Part shown: positions 1-7,643 of the stretch, one piece after another
Numbering within the stretch: the stretch's first letter is position 1
Layout of the letters: every line of letters starts with the position of its first letter
From: an uncultured Lachnospiraceae bacterium
Lineage (GTDB): Bacteria; Bacillota; Clostridia; Lachnospirales; Lachnospiraceae
Assembly (NCBI GenBank): GCA_910588895.1
Contig: CAJUSS010000003.1
Coordinates: forward strand, 1-64,000
Reading direction: 5' to 3'
Length of the DNA stretch: 64,000 bases
The notes under the pieces: generated by a model
Seen by the model: the letters and a program-made list of their open reading frames with translations, nothing else
Databases searched by the model: none
What the model was told of the DNA's origin: nothing
Position numbers and translations under genes: made by a program

Positions 1-556
1 CCCTGGCCGGATTGCCCGCGATCACACAGCCTTCCCCAAATCGTCCGGACACCACTGCCCCGGCGCCGACCACGCAACCATCTCCTAATACCGTCCCCTT
101 CAGGATGATACTGTTGCAGCCTATAAAGCAGTTTTTTCCAATGATGATCGCACGGCCGCAGATCATATCCCTATCTCCGCCATCCGGATCGTCTAACAGC
201 TGGTTTCGCAGTTCATAGTCTAAAGGATGAAAGTCATTATCCAGGATCTTACAGTTCCCGCCGATACAGGTATACTCACCAATGTGGATCTTCTTTCTCG
301 CATAGATCGTTGCCCCCGATATCCCTACATGATCGCCGATGACGATCTCAGCTCCGGGCACTCGGGTCACGATGATCGTACGGGAATAAAGACCTACCAG
401 ATTGGATAAAAATGAGCTTTTTATCGTGCATCCTTCTCCTATGGAAAGTGTCGCGCCCCTTTTATTGAAGATGACCGGGATACCTTTCAATCGCAGGTTT
501 TTCCCATATCGCACTCCTGTCGCCCGCATAAAAAGTTTAAACCAACTGCTGTCCAT
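1..556 (-). CDS. hexapeptide-repeat acyltransferase, 3'-truncated by window edge
   Basis: About 185 codons are visible and the frame runs off position 1 without a stop. The protein is a left-handed beta-helix acyltransferase of the LbetaH / maltose O-acetyltransferase class. Visible hexapeptide turns include IGEGCTI, IGDHVGI, IGEYTCI, IGKNCFI and LGDGCVV, and the typical C-terminal IAGNPAR is reached at the edge. The DNDFHPLD segment carries the likely catalytic histidine. The family transfers acetyl or similar groups from acyl-CoA to sugars, often for surface polysaccharides. The start chosen is the ATG at 556, with a GAGG 11 bases upstream. It lies 118 bases downstream of the recombinase-like gene on the same strand, so it may be the first gene of a polysaccharide locus that continues outside the window. 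The substrate is unknown. Confidence 0.85.
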   Translation of the reverse strand, partial: MDSSWFKLFMRATGVRYGKNLRLKGIPVIFNKRGATLSIGEGCTIKSSFLSNLVGLYSRTIIVTRVPGAEIVIGDHVGISGATIYARKKIHIGEYTCIGGNCKILDNDFHPLDYELRNQLLDDPDGGDRDMICGRAIIIGKNCFIGCNSIILKGTVLGDGCVVGAGAVVSGRFGEGCVIAGNPAR

Positions 557-673
557 CCTTCTCTTTTCCTCTACGTCGCATCTGCTGACCGGACCATTTG
601 ATCCCCATCCGCTCTACACTCTGCAGCGCTCTCCTCATATCATGGCTGATCGGCAGCGACCGGTCCTCCCACG

Positions 674-1690
674 TTAACTGCACCTCTCCACCATCAATTC
701 CCTTGCATACCGCTCCATACTTCTTTTCAGATCCTTCGGCGTACACGCCTTCTCAATCCCTGCCAGGATCCGATATTTATCGAAGATATTGATCACCATC
801 TTCATCGACAAGGGCTTCCCTAATTTGGACAGGAACAACACATCCCGGTACTCGATCTCCCGTTCAAAATGGCCATGCTCTCTGATCCACAGCTCCATCC
901 TCTCTTTCAGCTCCTTCGAAAAGATCAGGATAGGATCTGCCAGGTCCCCTCTGCTATGATCCTGGCTACGATCCTGGTCCCACTCCTTCTCTCGATCGCT
1001 GCCCCTCCTTTTGTCCTGCTTCCGGCGAATAGACAGTACCCCGGTGCTTACATCATAGTCGTCCAGCTCCAGCCGCAGGATCTCACTGATATCCAGTCCA
1101 TGATAAAAGAGCAGGCCCATCATCACATTGTCCCGCAGACAGACCCGCTTGCGGAAATCGCTGTCCAGAGCCCCATATTCCCTGTCCAATGCGATAAAAA
1201 ATAAGTCCACCTCCGCCCGTGTCAATCTCCGTTCTGGCTGCTCCCTCCATCCCCGCTCCTCTCCCTGCTCAGCTGCCTCTTCCTCGCTCTTCCCAGCCAT
1301 CTCTCCCCACGCCCGCCCGGCTCCCCTCCTCCTGCTCTCTGGGAGGACAGGCAAGACCAGCTCTCTTTGGGATCTCAGGAAGCCTTGCTTAGACAGGTAC
1401 GCCAGATATCCCTTGAACACCCGATATTTACGGGTCACAGTGGAAGCCCTGAGCTTCTTTTCCTGGAGCAGATAACGGAGATATCTTTCCGCCAGATCCT
1501 CGTCCAATGTCTCCGTCCCCCGCTCCTTAAGCCAGCGGTACAGGTGCTCCAGGTCCAGCCGGTAGGCCTTGACCGTCCGCTCATCCAAGCCTCGCCCCAC
1601 GGTCAAGCTATCCACGAACGCCTCTATCTTTCGGTCCCATGACCCAGGCTCATGCACTCTCTTTGTCCTGATAAGATCTCTTCCCATCAC
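674..1690 (-). CDS. tyrosine-recombinase-like protein lacking catalytic residues
   Basis: A 338-residue protein with a SAM-like core-binding domain (about residues 15-110) and a XerD-type catalytic fold (about 155-330). Family members cut and rejoin DNA with R-K-HxxR-H/W-Y residues. Here the first arginine box reads GLD (198-200) instead of GLR, and the H-x-L-R-H box reads KDLKR (319-323). The protein ends at residue 338, before the usual GH and active tyrosine. Two hydrophilic low-complexity inserts occupy about 117-155 and 224-250. The start overlaps the upstream 59-codon gene by 41 bases, which suggests translational coupling. It could be a DNA-binding regulator, an architectural protein, or a decaying gene. 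The reading frame is open throughout, which argues against simple decay. Family assignment is firm, function is not. Confidence 0.75.
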   Translation of the reverse strand: MMGRDLIRTKRVHEPGSWDRKIEAFVDSLTVGRGLDERTVKAYRLDLEHLYRWLKERGTETLDEDLAERYLRYLLQEKKLRASTVTRKYRVFKGYLAYLSKQGFLRSQRELVLPVLPESRRRGAGRAWGEMAGKSEEEAAEQGEERGWREQPERRLTRAEVDLFFIALDREYGALDSDFRKRVCLRDNVMMGLLFYHGLDISEILRLELDDYDVSTGVLSIRRKQDKRRGSDREKEWDQDRSQDHSRGDLADPILIFSKELKERMELWIREHGHFEREIEYRDVLFLSKLGKPLSMKMVINIFDKYRILAGIEKACTPKDLKRSMERYARELMVERCS

Positions 1691-1829
1691 CGCACATCTC
1701 TTTCTGTTGGGATACCCTTCCGGTAGATACCATCGCCCTGATCACATCCAGGATATGCTCCTGCTCTTCTAAAGGAAGCTTTCCGGCTTTCTCGATGATC
1801 TCATCGATCAATCCCGCACCCTCTGCCAT
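1650..1829 (-). CDS. small acidic protein preceding the recombinase-like gene
   Basis: 59 codons from the ATG at 1829, which has GGGAGGGG five bases upstream. The frame is open further upstream to a TTG but has no ribosome site there. The middle of the protein (LPLEEQEHILDVIRAM) resembles the C-terminal helix of the XRE protein at 3207-3548 (LSEEEQLFILDLIHSY), as if it were a regulator tail without the DNA-binding domain. The C-terminus is basic. It is the first gene after the promoter at 1959-1987 and overlaps the next gene. I do not recognise a named family. A role as a partner or modulator of the neighbouring regulators is inference. Confidence 0.6.
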   Translation of the reverse strand: MAEGAGLIDEIIEKAGKLPLEEQEHILDVIRAMVSTGRVSQQKEMCGDGKRSYQDKESA

Positions 1830-1943
1830 ATATGCCCCTCCCTTCCCTCTCTGACCGGCACCCGCTCCTATCGATCTTACACACATTTTTCTATATATGC
1901 CATAGCACAGGATCTTCGCCAATGGTTTCTCAATACGTTCATT

Positions 1944-1987
1944 ATGTATTGTAAATACATTATAGACAGCACCACTCGTCTTGTCAA
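1944..1987 (-). promoter_or_regulatory. sigma-A promoter with overlapping palindromic operator
   Basis: On the minus strand TTGACA (1982-1987) and TATAAT (1959-1964) are separated by exactly 17 bases, a consensus promoter. A palindrome ATGTATT-gta-AATACAT (1944-1960) overlaps the -10 box by two bases and covers the expected transcription start. That is where a repressor would block transcription of the 59-codon gene, the recombinase-like gene and probably the acyltransferase. The neighbouring XRE proteins are candidate repressors, which is inference. Confidence 0.8.
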
Positions 1988-2531
1988 GACTTGTTGGAAA
2001 TAATATTTCTTTATTTAAACTTTCCTGGCAGCCGTTCAGATACCCTGAACTGTTACGGCATCCGACAGGCGACGGATCAAAAAGCCAGCCGACTAAAGCA
2101 GTGGAGGGAGGGGGATAACATGTAACGGGACCCTAGAAAAACGCCGGCGCTTAGCGAGGTCCCTCACGAGCTTAGCGTCCGCTGCGTTCTTACCAAAACA
2201 TCGGAGCGAGAGCGCGTCCCATTACATGCTATCCCCCTCCCGCAGCGGACCATCTGCGACCTATCTATGCAGTTACACTTAATACAACTATGACCACCAC
2301 CAGAAAAAATGCTGTCCTCTTGACAATGTATCCGATCATAAATGGTCCATCTCTACCATCCGTACACGATGTCCACATTATGGTCCTTCCTGCGCATCCC
2401 ACGCACTAATATCCTATGGATACATTATAATATCCTAAGTATACTCCGTCAACCTATATCTGTCCCCTCTGGACACTTTTATATTGCTTTTCTTTTTTCG
2501 TGATGGTATGCTCTTTTTTGGAGGTGATCTT
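1988..2531. other. intergenic region between divergent units
   Basis: This 540-base gap separates the minus-strand promoter from the plus-strand XRE gene. Besides the structured element at 2106-2250 it holds a small hairpin GTTCAG/CTGAAC (2035-2052), a TTGACA-like box at 2320-2325 without a well-placed -10, and AT-rich -10-like boxes near 2425-2445. No gene is convincing. Confidence 0.6.
2106..2250. repeat. structured intergenic element with nested inverted repeats
   Basis: The outer arms 2106-2130 and 2217-2241 are inverted copies matching at 23 of 25 positions. Inside and across them lie a perfect 10-base inverted pair GTCCGCTGCG (2177-2186) / CGCAGCGGAC (2241-2250), a short stem GGGACC (2127-2132) / GGTCCC (2158-2163), and two direct copies of GCTTAGCG. 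No convincing ORF is present. It could be an RNA structure, a dispersed intergenic repeat or an invertible site. A shortened relative occurs at 3567-3643. Confidence 0.65.
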
Positions 2532-3095
2532 ATGACGCAAGGCACACGCATCAAGGAGATCCGCAGATCCCTTGGCCTGACACTCGAAAAATTTGGAGAA
2601 CGGTTAGGCGTTGGAAAAGCCGCGATCTCCAAGCTGGAAAAGGGCGAGCGGAATCTCACCGACCAGATGGCAAAGTCGATCTGCCGCGAGTTTAACATCA
2701 ATGAGGAATGGCTGCGCACTGGTTCCGGTAAGATGCAGGCCCCCGTCCAGGATGAAGTCATGGCCGCCCTTTCGGATCTGGCTGCGAGCGACACACCGTT
2801 CTATACACTGCTCAAAAGACTCCTGCTGGCCTATCACCATTCCGACACTGCCTCCAGGGAAACGATCGACCGGTTCCTCCTGGGGCTGTCCGCGGAAATG
2901 GAGCTCCCTCACGGAGAACGTATTGAAAAAAACAGCGTCCAAGATAATGGCCCCGCTGCCGCTAGCCATCCCAGCACAGACATACCACAACTCTCCCGCC
3001 TTTCCGTCGACGAAAAGGTAGCCCTATATCGCCAGGAATTAGAACGCGAAGAAAAAGCGGGGGAAAGATCAAGAGTCTCTTGCGAAAACGCTTAG
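2532..3095 (+). CDS. XRE-family transcriptional regulator, 187 aa
   Basis: An N-terminal helix-turn-helix of the XRE/Cro type spans about residues 4-60 (IKEIRRSLGLTLEKFGERL, then GVGKAAISKLEKGERN). It is followed by the INEEWLRTG motif common in phage-like Clostridia regulators. The remaining C-terminal half is variable and hydrophilic, and no effector domain is recognised. The start is ATG 2532, preceded by GGAGGTGAT. The longer frame from 2484 lacks a ribosome site. It faces the recombinase-like unit across a 540-base intergenic region and is followed by a second XRE gene. It is a candidate repressor of the palindromic operator at 1944-1960. Confidence 0.85.
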   Translation: MTQGTRIKEIRRSLGLTLEKFGERLGVGKAAISKLEKGERNLTDQMAKSICREFNINEEWLRTGSGKMQAPVQDEVMAALSDLAASDTPFYTLLKRLLLAYHHSDTASRETIDRFLLGLSAEMELPHGERIEKNSVQDNGPAAASHPSTDIPQLSRLSVDEKVALYRQELEREEKAGERSRVSCENA

Positions 3096-3206
3096 AAAAA
3101 ATAGCACGTGAGGATCATCGGCATTGATCTTCCAAAAAACTACCTGCAGGAAAGAGCCGCCAAATGAGCATGAGCGATAATGAGCAAAACAGAGGGAGGG
3201 GTCATC

Positions 3207-3548
3207 ATGAGTATAGGACAGCGTCTTCGGACCGCCAGAAAGGCACGTGAGATGTCACAGGATATGCTTGCAGAGAAGATCGGTGCGTCAAGAGGTGTCA
3301 TCACCAACATCGAGCATGATAAGATCGACCGCCCCCAGCCTATGGTGGTCAATGCCATCTGCAATGTCCTGGCGATCGATAAGGACTGGCTGCTAAATGG
3401 CACCGGAGCTATGGATCTTCGCAGCGAACCCCCACGCAGCCAGAAAGTCCTTGCCGAGATCTATGAGCAGGTACAGCTATTGTCCGAGGAAGAGCAGCTG
3501 TTCATCCTGGACTTGATCCATTCTTATACAAAGCATATCAAAAACTGA
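3207..3548 (+). CDS. XRE-family transcriptional regulator, 113 aa
   Basis: The helix-turn-helix occupies about residues 3-60 (IGQRLRTARKAREMSQDMLA, then GASRGVITNIEHDKIDRPQP), with the motif IDKDWLLNGTG following. The C-terminal helix LLSEEEQLFILDLIHSYTK resembles the middle of the 59-residue protein at 1650-1829. The start at 3207 follows GGGAGGGG with good spacing. The upstream in-frame ATG at 3180 has no ribosome site. It is 111 bases downstream of the first XRE gene. The ligand and targets are unknown. Confidence 0.85.
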   Translation: MSIGQRLRTARKAREMSQDMLAEKIGASRGVITNIEHDKIDRPQPMVVNAICNVLAIDKDWLLNGTGAMDLRSEPPRSQKVLAEIYEQVQLLSEEEQLFILDLIHSYTKHIKN

Positions 3549-3566
3549 GATGTATCTCCCATGCCC

Positions 3567-3643
3567 GTTACGGTTCTCGGGTTTGCCGAAAGGTCCGCTC
3601 CGGGAGCGCGTCCTTTTTGTACCATGCCCCGGGCGCAGCGGAC
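3567..3643. repeat. shortened relative of the 2106-2250 intergenic element
   Basis: It shares, in the same order, GTTACGG (3567-3573), GAGCGCGTCC (3604-3613) and CGCAGCGGAC (3634-3643) with the first element (2052-2058, 2210-2219, 2241-2250). GTCCGCT at 3593-3599 pairs with AGCGGAC at its end. The two copies bracket the two XRE genes. The gap from 3549 to 3844 otherwise holds nothing I recognise. Confidence 0.5.
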
Positions 3644-3844
3644 TGCCCGCCACATCCCTCTGCTATAGAGTCCTCTGGCGTGGGTGTGAAAAGTAACTCA
3701 TGCTCTATCTCATTTTACATTTATTGTAATTTTCCTGCAATTTTTCCCAGCTTGTGTTATACTTATCTTACCCACCCAGCATCCTCCGCAGGATGTACAT
3801 GACACGACTCAACAAACCTATCATCAAAGAAAGGAAGGTAATCT

Positions 3845-4030
3845 ATGGATACTTCAAGTATTTTTGCTGATATAACGCTCACAGAACCTGAAAAGATAGA
3901 GGCCTTTATCAATGCCCTTGAGGCTTCTATCGCTGATCCAATGCCTCCTTGAGATAGACCAAGACAAACGGTATTGTCTGATCCTGATCAGATAAAAACG
4001 ATACTAGAGAAATGGAAGCGCAATGGATGA
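3845..4030 (+). pseudogene. small antitoxin-like gene with in-frame TGA
   Basis: The ATG at 3845 follows GGAAGG. After 35 codons (beginning MDTSSIFADITLTEPEKIEA) a TGA occurs at 3950-3952. The same frame then continues with RPRQTVLSDPDQIKTILEKW to a stop at 4028. From memory, the reading-through product resembles small proteins of about 60 residues that precede GNAT-type acetyltransferase genes in Lachnospiraceae and act as their likely antitoxins. The stop codon TGA overlaps the next gene's ATG (ATGA), as in an intact pair. One nonsense change appears to have broken it. Family recognition was not checked by search. Confidence 0.55.
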
Positions 4031-4333
4031 ACACGATACCGCAGATCATCAATATCTTAGATGCATTTAGCCTACAGCGGAGAAGAGGCCTTAATGAACA
4101 GGCTTTCTGTTTTCCTATGTCCTGTAAATAGTGCGATCGATGGATTTCTAAAAAAAGTGCTTTGGATCTTGCAAGACGAAAAGCTTCCATCACTTATCTT
4201 GTTCTATCTCGACTGCGAGGATAAACAGCATCTAAAGGACTTCTACATAAATAAGCATCACTATAAGATCTTCGGGGAGCGTTACTCTCATTCTGACAGT
4301 ATACGCTATCTCCAGATGATACGCTTCTTTTGA
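4027..4333 (+). pseudogene. decayed GNAT-type toxin-like gene, frameshifts and internal deletion
   Basis: The start MNTIPQIINILDAFS follows the antitoxin-like gene with ATGA overlap. It stops at 4129-4131, but fragments of one protein continue in shifted frames: CPVNSAIDGFLKK, then RRKASITYLV, then FYLDCEDKQHLKDFYINK and a C-terminal YLQMIRFF ending at 4333. Intact relatives I recall are about 180-200 residues, with a GNAT middle region between the SITYLV and LECEDKP segments. Here that middle is missing, so at least two frameshifts and one deletion have occurred. The region is AT-richer than its neighbours, consistent with acquired DNA. Confidence 0.55.
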
Positions 4334-4461
4334 CGACCTGCTTTTCTCACATAGGAACAGCAAAAACAGGCCCTCCTGCAGCCATATCCGCTGCAAGAAG
4401 ACCTGTTGTTTTTGCCTTTATCTGCTCCTGTGTCCCATCCGGTCCCCGGTCAGACAGCCCT

Positions 4462-6222
4462 CTAGACTCCGCCAGGGCCAGCCGCTATGGCTTCTGCCGA
4501 CATCCCGGCTCCCGCCGGCGTTCCTGTTCCCGCAGGCGCTCCGGCATCCGCCATCGTTCCAGCTCCCGCCGTCGTCCCTTCCTCTACCGGCACCGGCGTA
4601 CAAGCGCCGCTCCCGTCCGCGCGATACCGCGCGCCGTCCCGTTCAAGCTCTGCGTTCGCCGCCATAGCCCCGGAGCCATCCAGATAGTAGAGCGCTCCGT
4701 TTATCTCCTGCCAGCCTGTCAGCATCGCTCCAGAGCTGTTCATGTAATACCAGGTCCCATTTATGTTCTGCCAGCCCGTCTGCATCACGCCGGAGCTATC
4801 CAGATAGTACCAGGTCCCGTTTATGTTCTGCCAGCCCGTCTGCATAGCGCCGGAGCTGCTCATATAGTACCAGGCCCCGTCTATGCTCTGCCAGCCCGTC
4901 TGCATCCGGCCATCCTCTGCCAGATGATACCGGCTGCCGCCTATCTCCTGCCAGCCTGTCTGCATCATGCCGTTATCCGCCATATAGTACCAGGAACCGT
5001 CCACACTGGCCCAGCCTTTGCTCATCTCACCAGAAGGCTGGAAATGATACCTGGCCCCATCCAGCTGCTGCCAGCCTGTATCCATGGTCCCGGATCCGCT
5101 CAGATGATATCTCTGGCCTCCGATGTCCTGCCAGCCCGTCTGCATCCGGCCGTCATCCGCCAGATAGTACCAGCTTCCGTCCACCTGCCGCCAGCCGGTG
5201 ACCATCCGCCCGTTCTCCCGCAGATAATACCAGCTTCCGTCCACCGACTTCCAGCCTGTGGACATCCGGCCTGTGTCCTCGTCCAGGTGATACCATCCTT
5301 CCGGCATGGACATCCAGCCCTTTACGGGACTCCCGATCCCATCCAGATAGAACCATCCGGTGCCGTCATCAATCCAGGTTTCCTTCTGCATCGAATGATC
5401 CTTATAGTAATATGTATTTCCTCCGATCGTCCTCCAGAGATCTCCCGGAAGGTTCCGGGTATGATCCGTGAACAGAAGATCGATATCTACATTTCCTTTG
5501 ATCCCATTGACAGAGCCAGTGCTGGTGGCCTGCCACATAGATGGACTGTCGTAGGTATACATCACATTGTACCGGGCTACCCATACATCATAGTTTAACT
5601 TGGATAAGTCGATCTTATTGTTCAGCCAGTACTCATTGGCATACACCATCGGATGATAGCCTGCGGCCTGGATCTTCCGGCAAAAGGCGTTGATGATATC
5701 GCTGACCTGGGAAGGCGATAAGGTCCCCAATGTCCCGCTGTCCTCCGCGTCAAATGCCACCGGATAAGAGATCGGGTAGTCCTTGATCAGATCCAGCACA
5801 AAATCCGCTTCCTGCTCCGCCATCTCCACCGATGTGGCATAGGAATAGATATAAGCCCCCAGCTTGATCCCGGCTGCATGGGCCCGCTGGGCATTGACCC
5901 GGAAATTCGGATCCACCGCGCCTTTATACCGGGTCCCCAGCATGACAAACTCCACGTCATCCTGCCGGACCTGCTCCCAGTCGATCTCCTGCTGCCAATG
6001 GGAGACATCGATCCCTCTGGCGATGGCTCCGTTGATCGGTGTGCCGTCCTCCATCTGGTATATGCCGCCCACTTTCTCCCAGGCGGCTGCCAGTGCGGTC
6101 AATGGCTGGGATGCACATAGACACAGGCAGCTTGCACACGCGACGATCTGCTTCCACAGCTTCTTTCGCACCCTTTGCTCTCTACTTTTATCTACCAAAC
6201 CTCTTCTTTTCATCTGCTCCAT
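4462..6222 (-). CDS. secreted GH25 lysozyme with choline-binding-like repeats
   Basis: A 586-residue protein from ATG 6222 (AAAAGGAG just upstream; ATG 6213 is an alternative). A signal peptide covers about residues 18-47. A GH25 muramidase domain follows (about 68-255), with the DVSHWQ start (D72) and the catalytic FDAED segment (D158, E160). Then come about twelve cell-wall-binding repeats of the TGW...WYYL type, in which ATG-free units of about 20 residues alternate SWYY and RYHL forms. The C-terminus is Ala/Gly/Thr/Pro-rich. GH25 enzymes cleave the beta-1,4 bond of peptidoglycan, so this is a cell-wall-anchored autolysin or lytic enzyme. The longer upstream frame (to 6423) is rejected because a terminator-like hairpin sits in it. 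Confidence 0.9.
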   Translation of the reverse strand: MEQMKRRGLVDKSREQRVRKKLWKQIVACASCLCLCASQPLTALAAAWEKVGGIYQMEDGTPINGAIARGIDVSHWQQEIDWEQVRQDDVEFVMLGTRYKGAVDPNFRVNAQRAHAAGIKLGAYIYSYATSVEMAEQEADFVLDLIKDYPISYPVAFDAEDSGTLGTLSPSQVSDIINAFCRKIQAAGYHPMVYANEYWLNNKIDLSKLNYDVWVARYNVMYTYDSPSMWQATSTGSVNGIKGNVDIDLLFTDHTRNLPGDLWRTIGGNTYYYKDHSMQKETWIDDGTGWFYLDGIGSPVKGWMSMPEGWYHLDEDTGRMSTGWKSVDGSWYYLRENGRMVTGWRQVDGSWYYLADDGRMQTGWQDIGGQRYHLSGSGTMDTGWQQLDGARYHFQPSGEMSKGWASVDGSWYYMADNGMMQTGWQEIGGSRYHLAEDGRMQTGWQSIDGAWYYMSSSGAMQTGWQNINGTWYYLDSSGVMQTGWQNINGTWYYMNSSGAMLTGWQEINGALYYLDGSGAMAANAELERDGARYRADGSGACTPVPVEEGTTAGAGTMADAGAPAGTGTPAGAGMSAEAIAAGPGGV

Positions 6223-6634
6223 GACTCCTTTTCTCCATCGATATTTGTCCAGTCCAAACCTTTTCTGATCTGCGTTTTCCCACTCTGACCTTTTAGTAAA
6301 CCGATGCTTTAACCAGTCTTTTCCAGACCCACCAGCACTATGCTCTATGCCGATCTTGCAGTCATAAGTTACCTTCTGACCCACAGAAGACAGCTTGATT
6401 TTAGCACAAAAATAAGAAAACACCTATTACGAGGTGCTTTCTCTTTCTTACATTTTCCTAAACAATGCGTTTTCGCAAACCGCCTAGCCAACTCATATCA
6501 TCGCGCCCGATCTTCCCTGCAGCGATCGGCTATCTGTGGCTATCATCCATCACAAGCCTCTTATGACACTGCCAAGGTCAGCCGCTTAAAATATCATCTG
6601 TCTGAACGATCTAAAGAGATCTCATTTAATTTCT
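6223..6634. other. intergenic, AT-rich
   Basis: This gap lies between the lysozyme gene and the split gene at 6635-7420. It contains the hairpin listed at 6421-6436. No clear promoter for the lysozyme gene could be picked out and no ORF is convincing. Confidence 0.5.
6421..6440 (-). terminator. intrinsic terminator-like hairpin
   Basis: CACCT (6421-6425) pairs with AGGTG (6432-6436). On the minus strand the stem is followed by TTTTCTTATTTTT. It lies between the split gene and the lysozyme gene and would separate their transcripts. Confidence 0.6.
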
Positions 6635-7420
6635 TCAGATCATGTTGCTCGATCCAGATCCCACTATCATCTTTTCTATCTCGTCTAGCACCTGATCCAT
6701 GTTTTCTTGGAACAATGACCATACTCTCTTTTTTAGATCACTGCTAAAAAGATCTAACGTTGGGATAAGGATACGCTTTTTTTGCGAAAAATCGCTCTTT
6801 ACTCTATCGATGGCATCGCTAAGATAGATCGTCTGTTTCATCGGATCGCACTGTTTATCCTTCTGTGTCACATCTATGATCTGTCGCGTTACATCCTCAA
6901 AAAAACGAAAATATTTTGTCAATTTAGTAGCGACCGTAGCAGACTCTTGCGTTCCTACTTTCCCAGATACAAGTTTAAAGATTTTACTCTCGTTTTCTTG
7001 TCTGTATCCTCTCGCATGTAAATTCAGATGTTTGACAAGGCCACTTCCAATAAATACATCTTTTGTATACTAATCTGTCGGATAATTTCCTGATATGACC
7101 AATCCATCCGCTTTACAAGATGATCTTCTGTATGATTTTGCTGCTAACACGATCTCTCTTACCCTTCTGTCTATCCCACGATAAAAGATCTTTTTTAGAA
7201 TATAGATGACTTCATCCGGATCTGTTGCAATAGAAAAATCTTTAGGTATGGTCACTTTAACTATCCCATCCGTTTTTGTCAAAAAAAATCCGCTGCTGTC
7301 TTTATCATAAAATTTCTTATCGAACAGCGATCTACTTGCATCAGAACTATAGACGATATCTCTTTGCGTCCTGTGTACAGTTTTTTTCCTTTTCTTACGG
7401 CGTTGAAATGAACGCATCAT
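6635..7420 (-). pseudogene. split gene, single in-frame amber stop
   Basis: A 116-codon ORF (start 7420) ends at TAG 7070-7072. The same frame then stays open for 144 more codons to TGA 6635-6637, giving 261 codons with one internal stop. The text on both sides reads as one protein: a basic N-terminus, TIPKDFSIATDPDEVIYILK, then after the stop GSGLVKHLNLHARGYRQ and VATKLTKYFRFFEDV. From memory it loosely resembles Firmicutes proteins of about 300 residues that carry a C-terminal HATPase-like domain. If so, that domain is also missing. The flanking sequence is AT-rich. Function is unknown, and suppression or a sequencing error cannot be excluded. Confidence 0.55.
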
Positions 7421-7643
7421 CTTCCGAAGCCTATTTTTATTGAATTGTATCCGTTTCCGTTTTCTTCTGGACCTTTACACGACAGCCTCATTTATCGAGT
7501 GTATTTTAGCATCACACGATCCTGCTTTTCACACAGATCCTTTTTTATACAGATCATATTTATAACTATTTTATCAGACCCCCAGTAAGATCGCAACAAC
7601 TATTCCCCCGTCTGCCCGTGATGACCATACATTGGCTCCCCCT

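Noticed and set aside
537..746. 69-codon ORF as a frameshifted C-terminus of the recombinase-like protein
   Set aside because: Its sequence shows no GH or tyrosine motif of recombinases. It bridges into the acyltransferase start in another frame.
2106..2241. Insertion-sequence ends
   Set aside because: The inverted repeats enclose only 86 bases, with no transposase and no visible target duplication.
3950..3952. Selenocysteine or programmed readthrough at TGA
   Set aside because: No SECIS-like hairpin was seen and the partner gene is also broken, so decay is simpler.
4330..5598. 422-codon plus-strand ORF opposite the lysozyme repeats
   Set aside because: It is the antisense shadow of the cell-wall repeats. 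The minus-strand protein has clear GH25 and repeat signatures.
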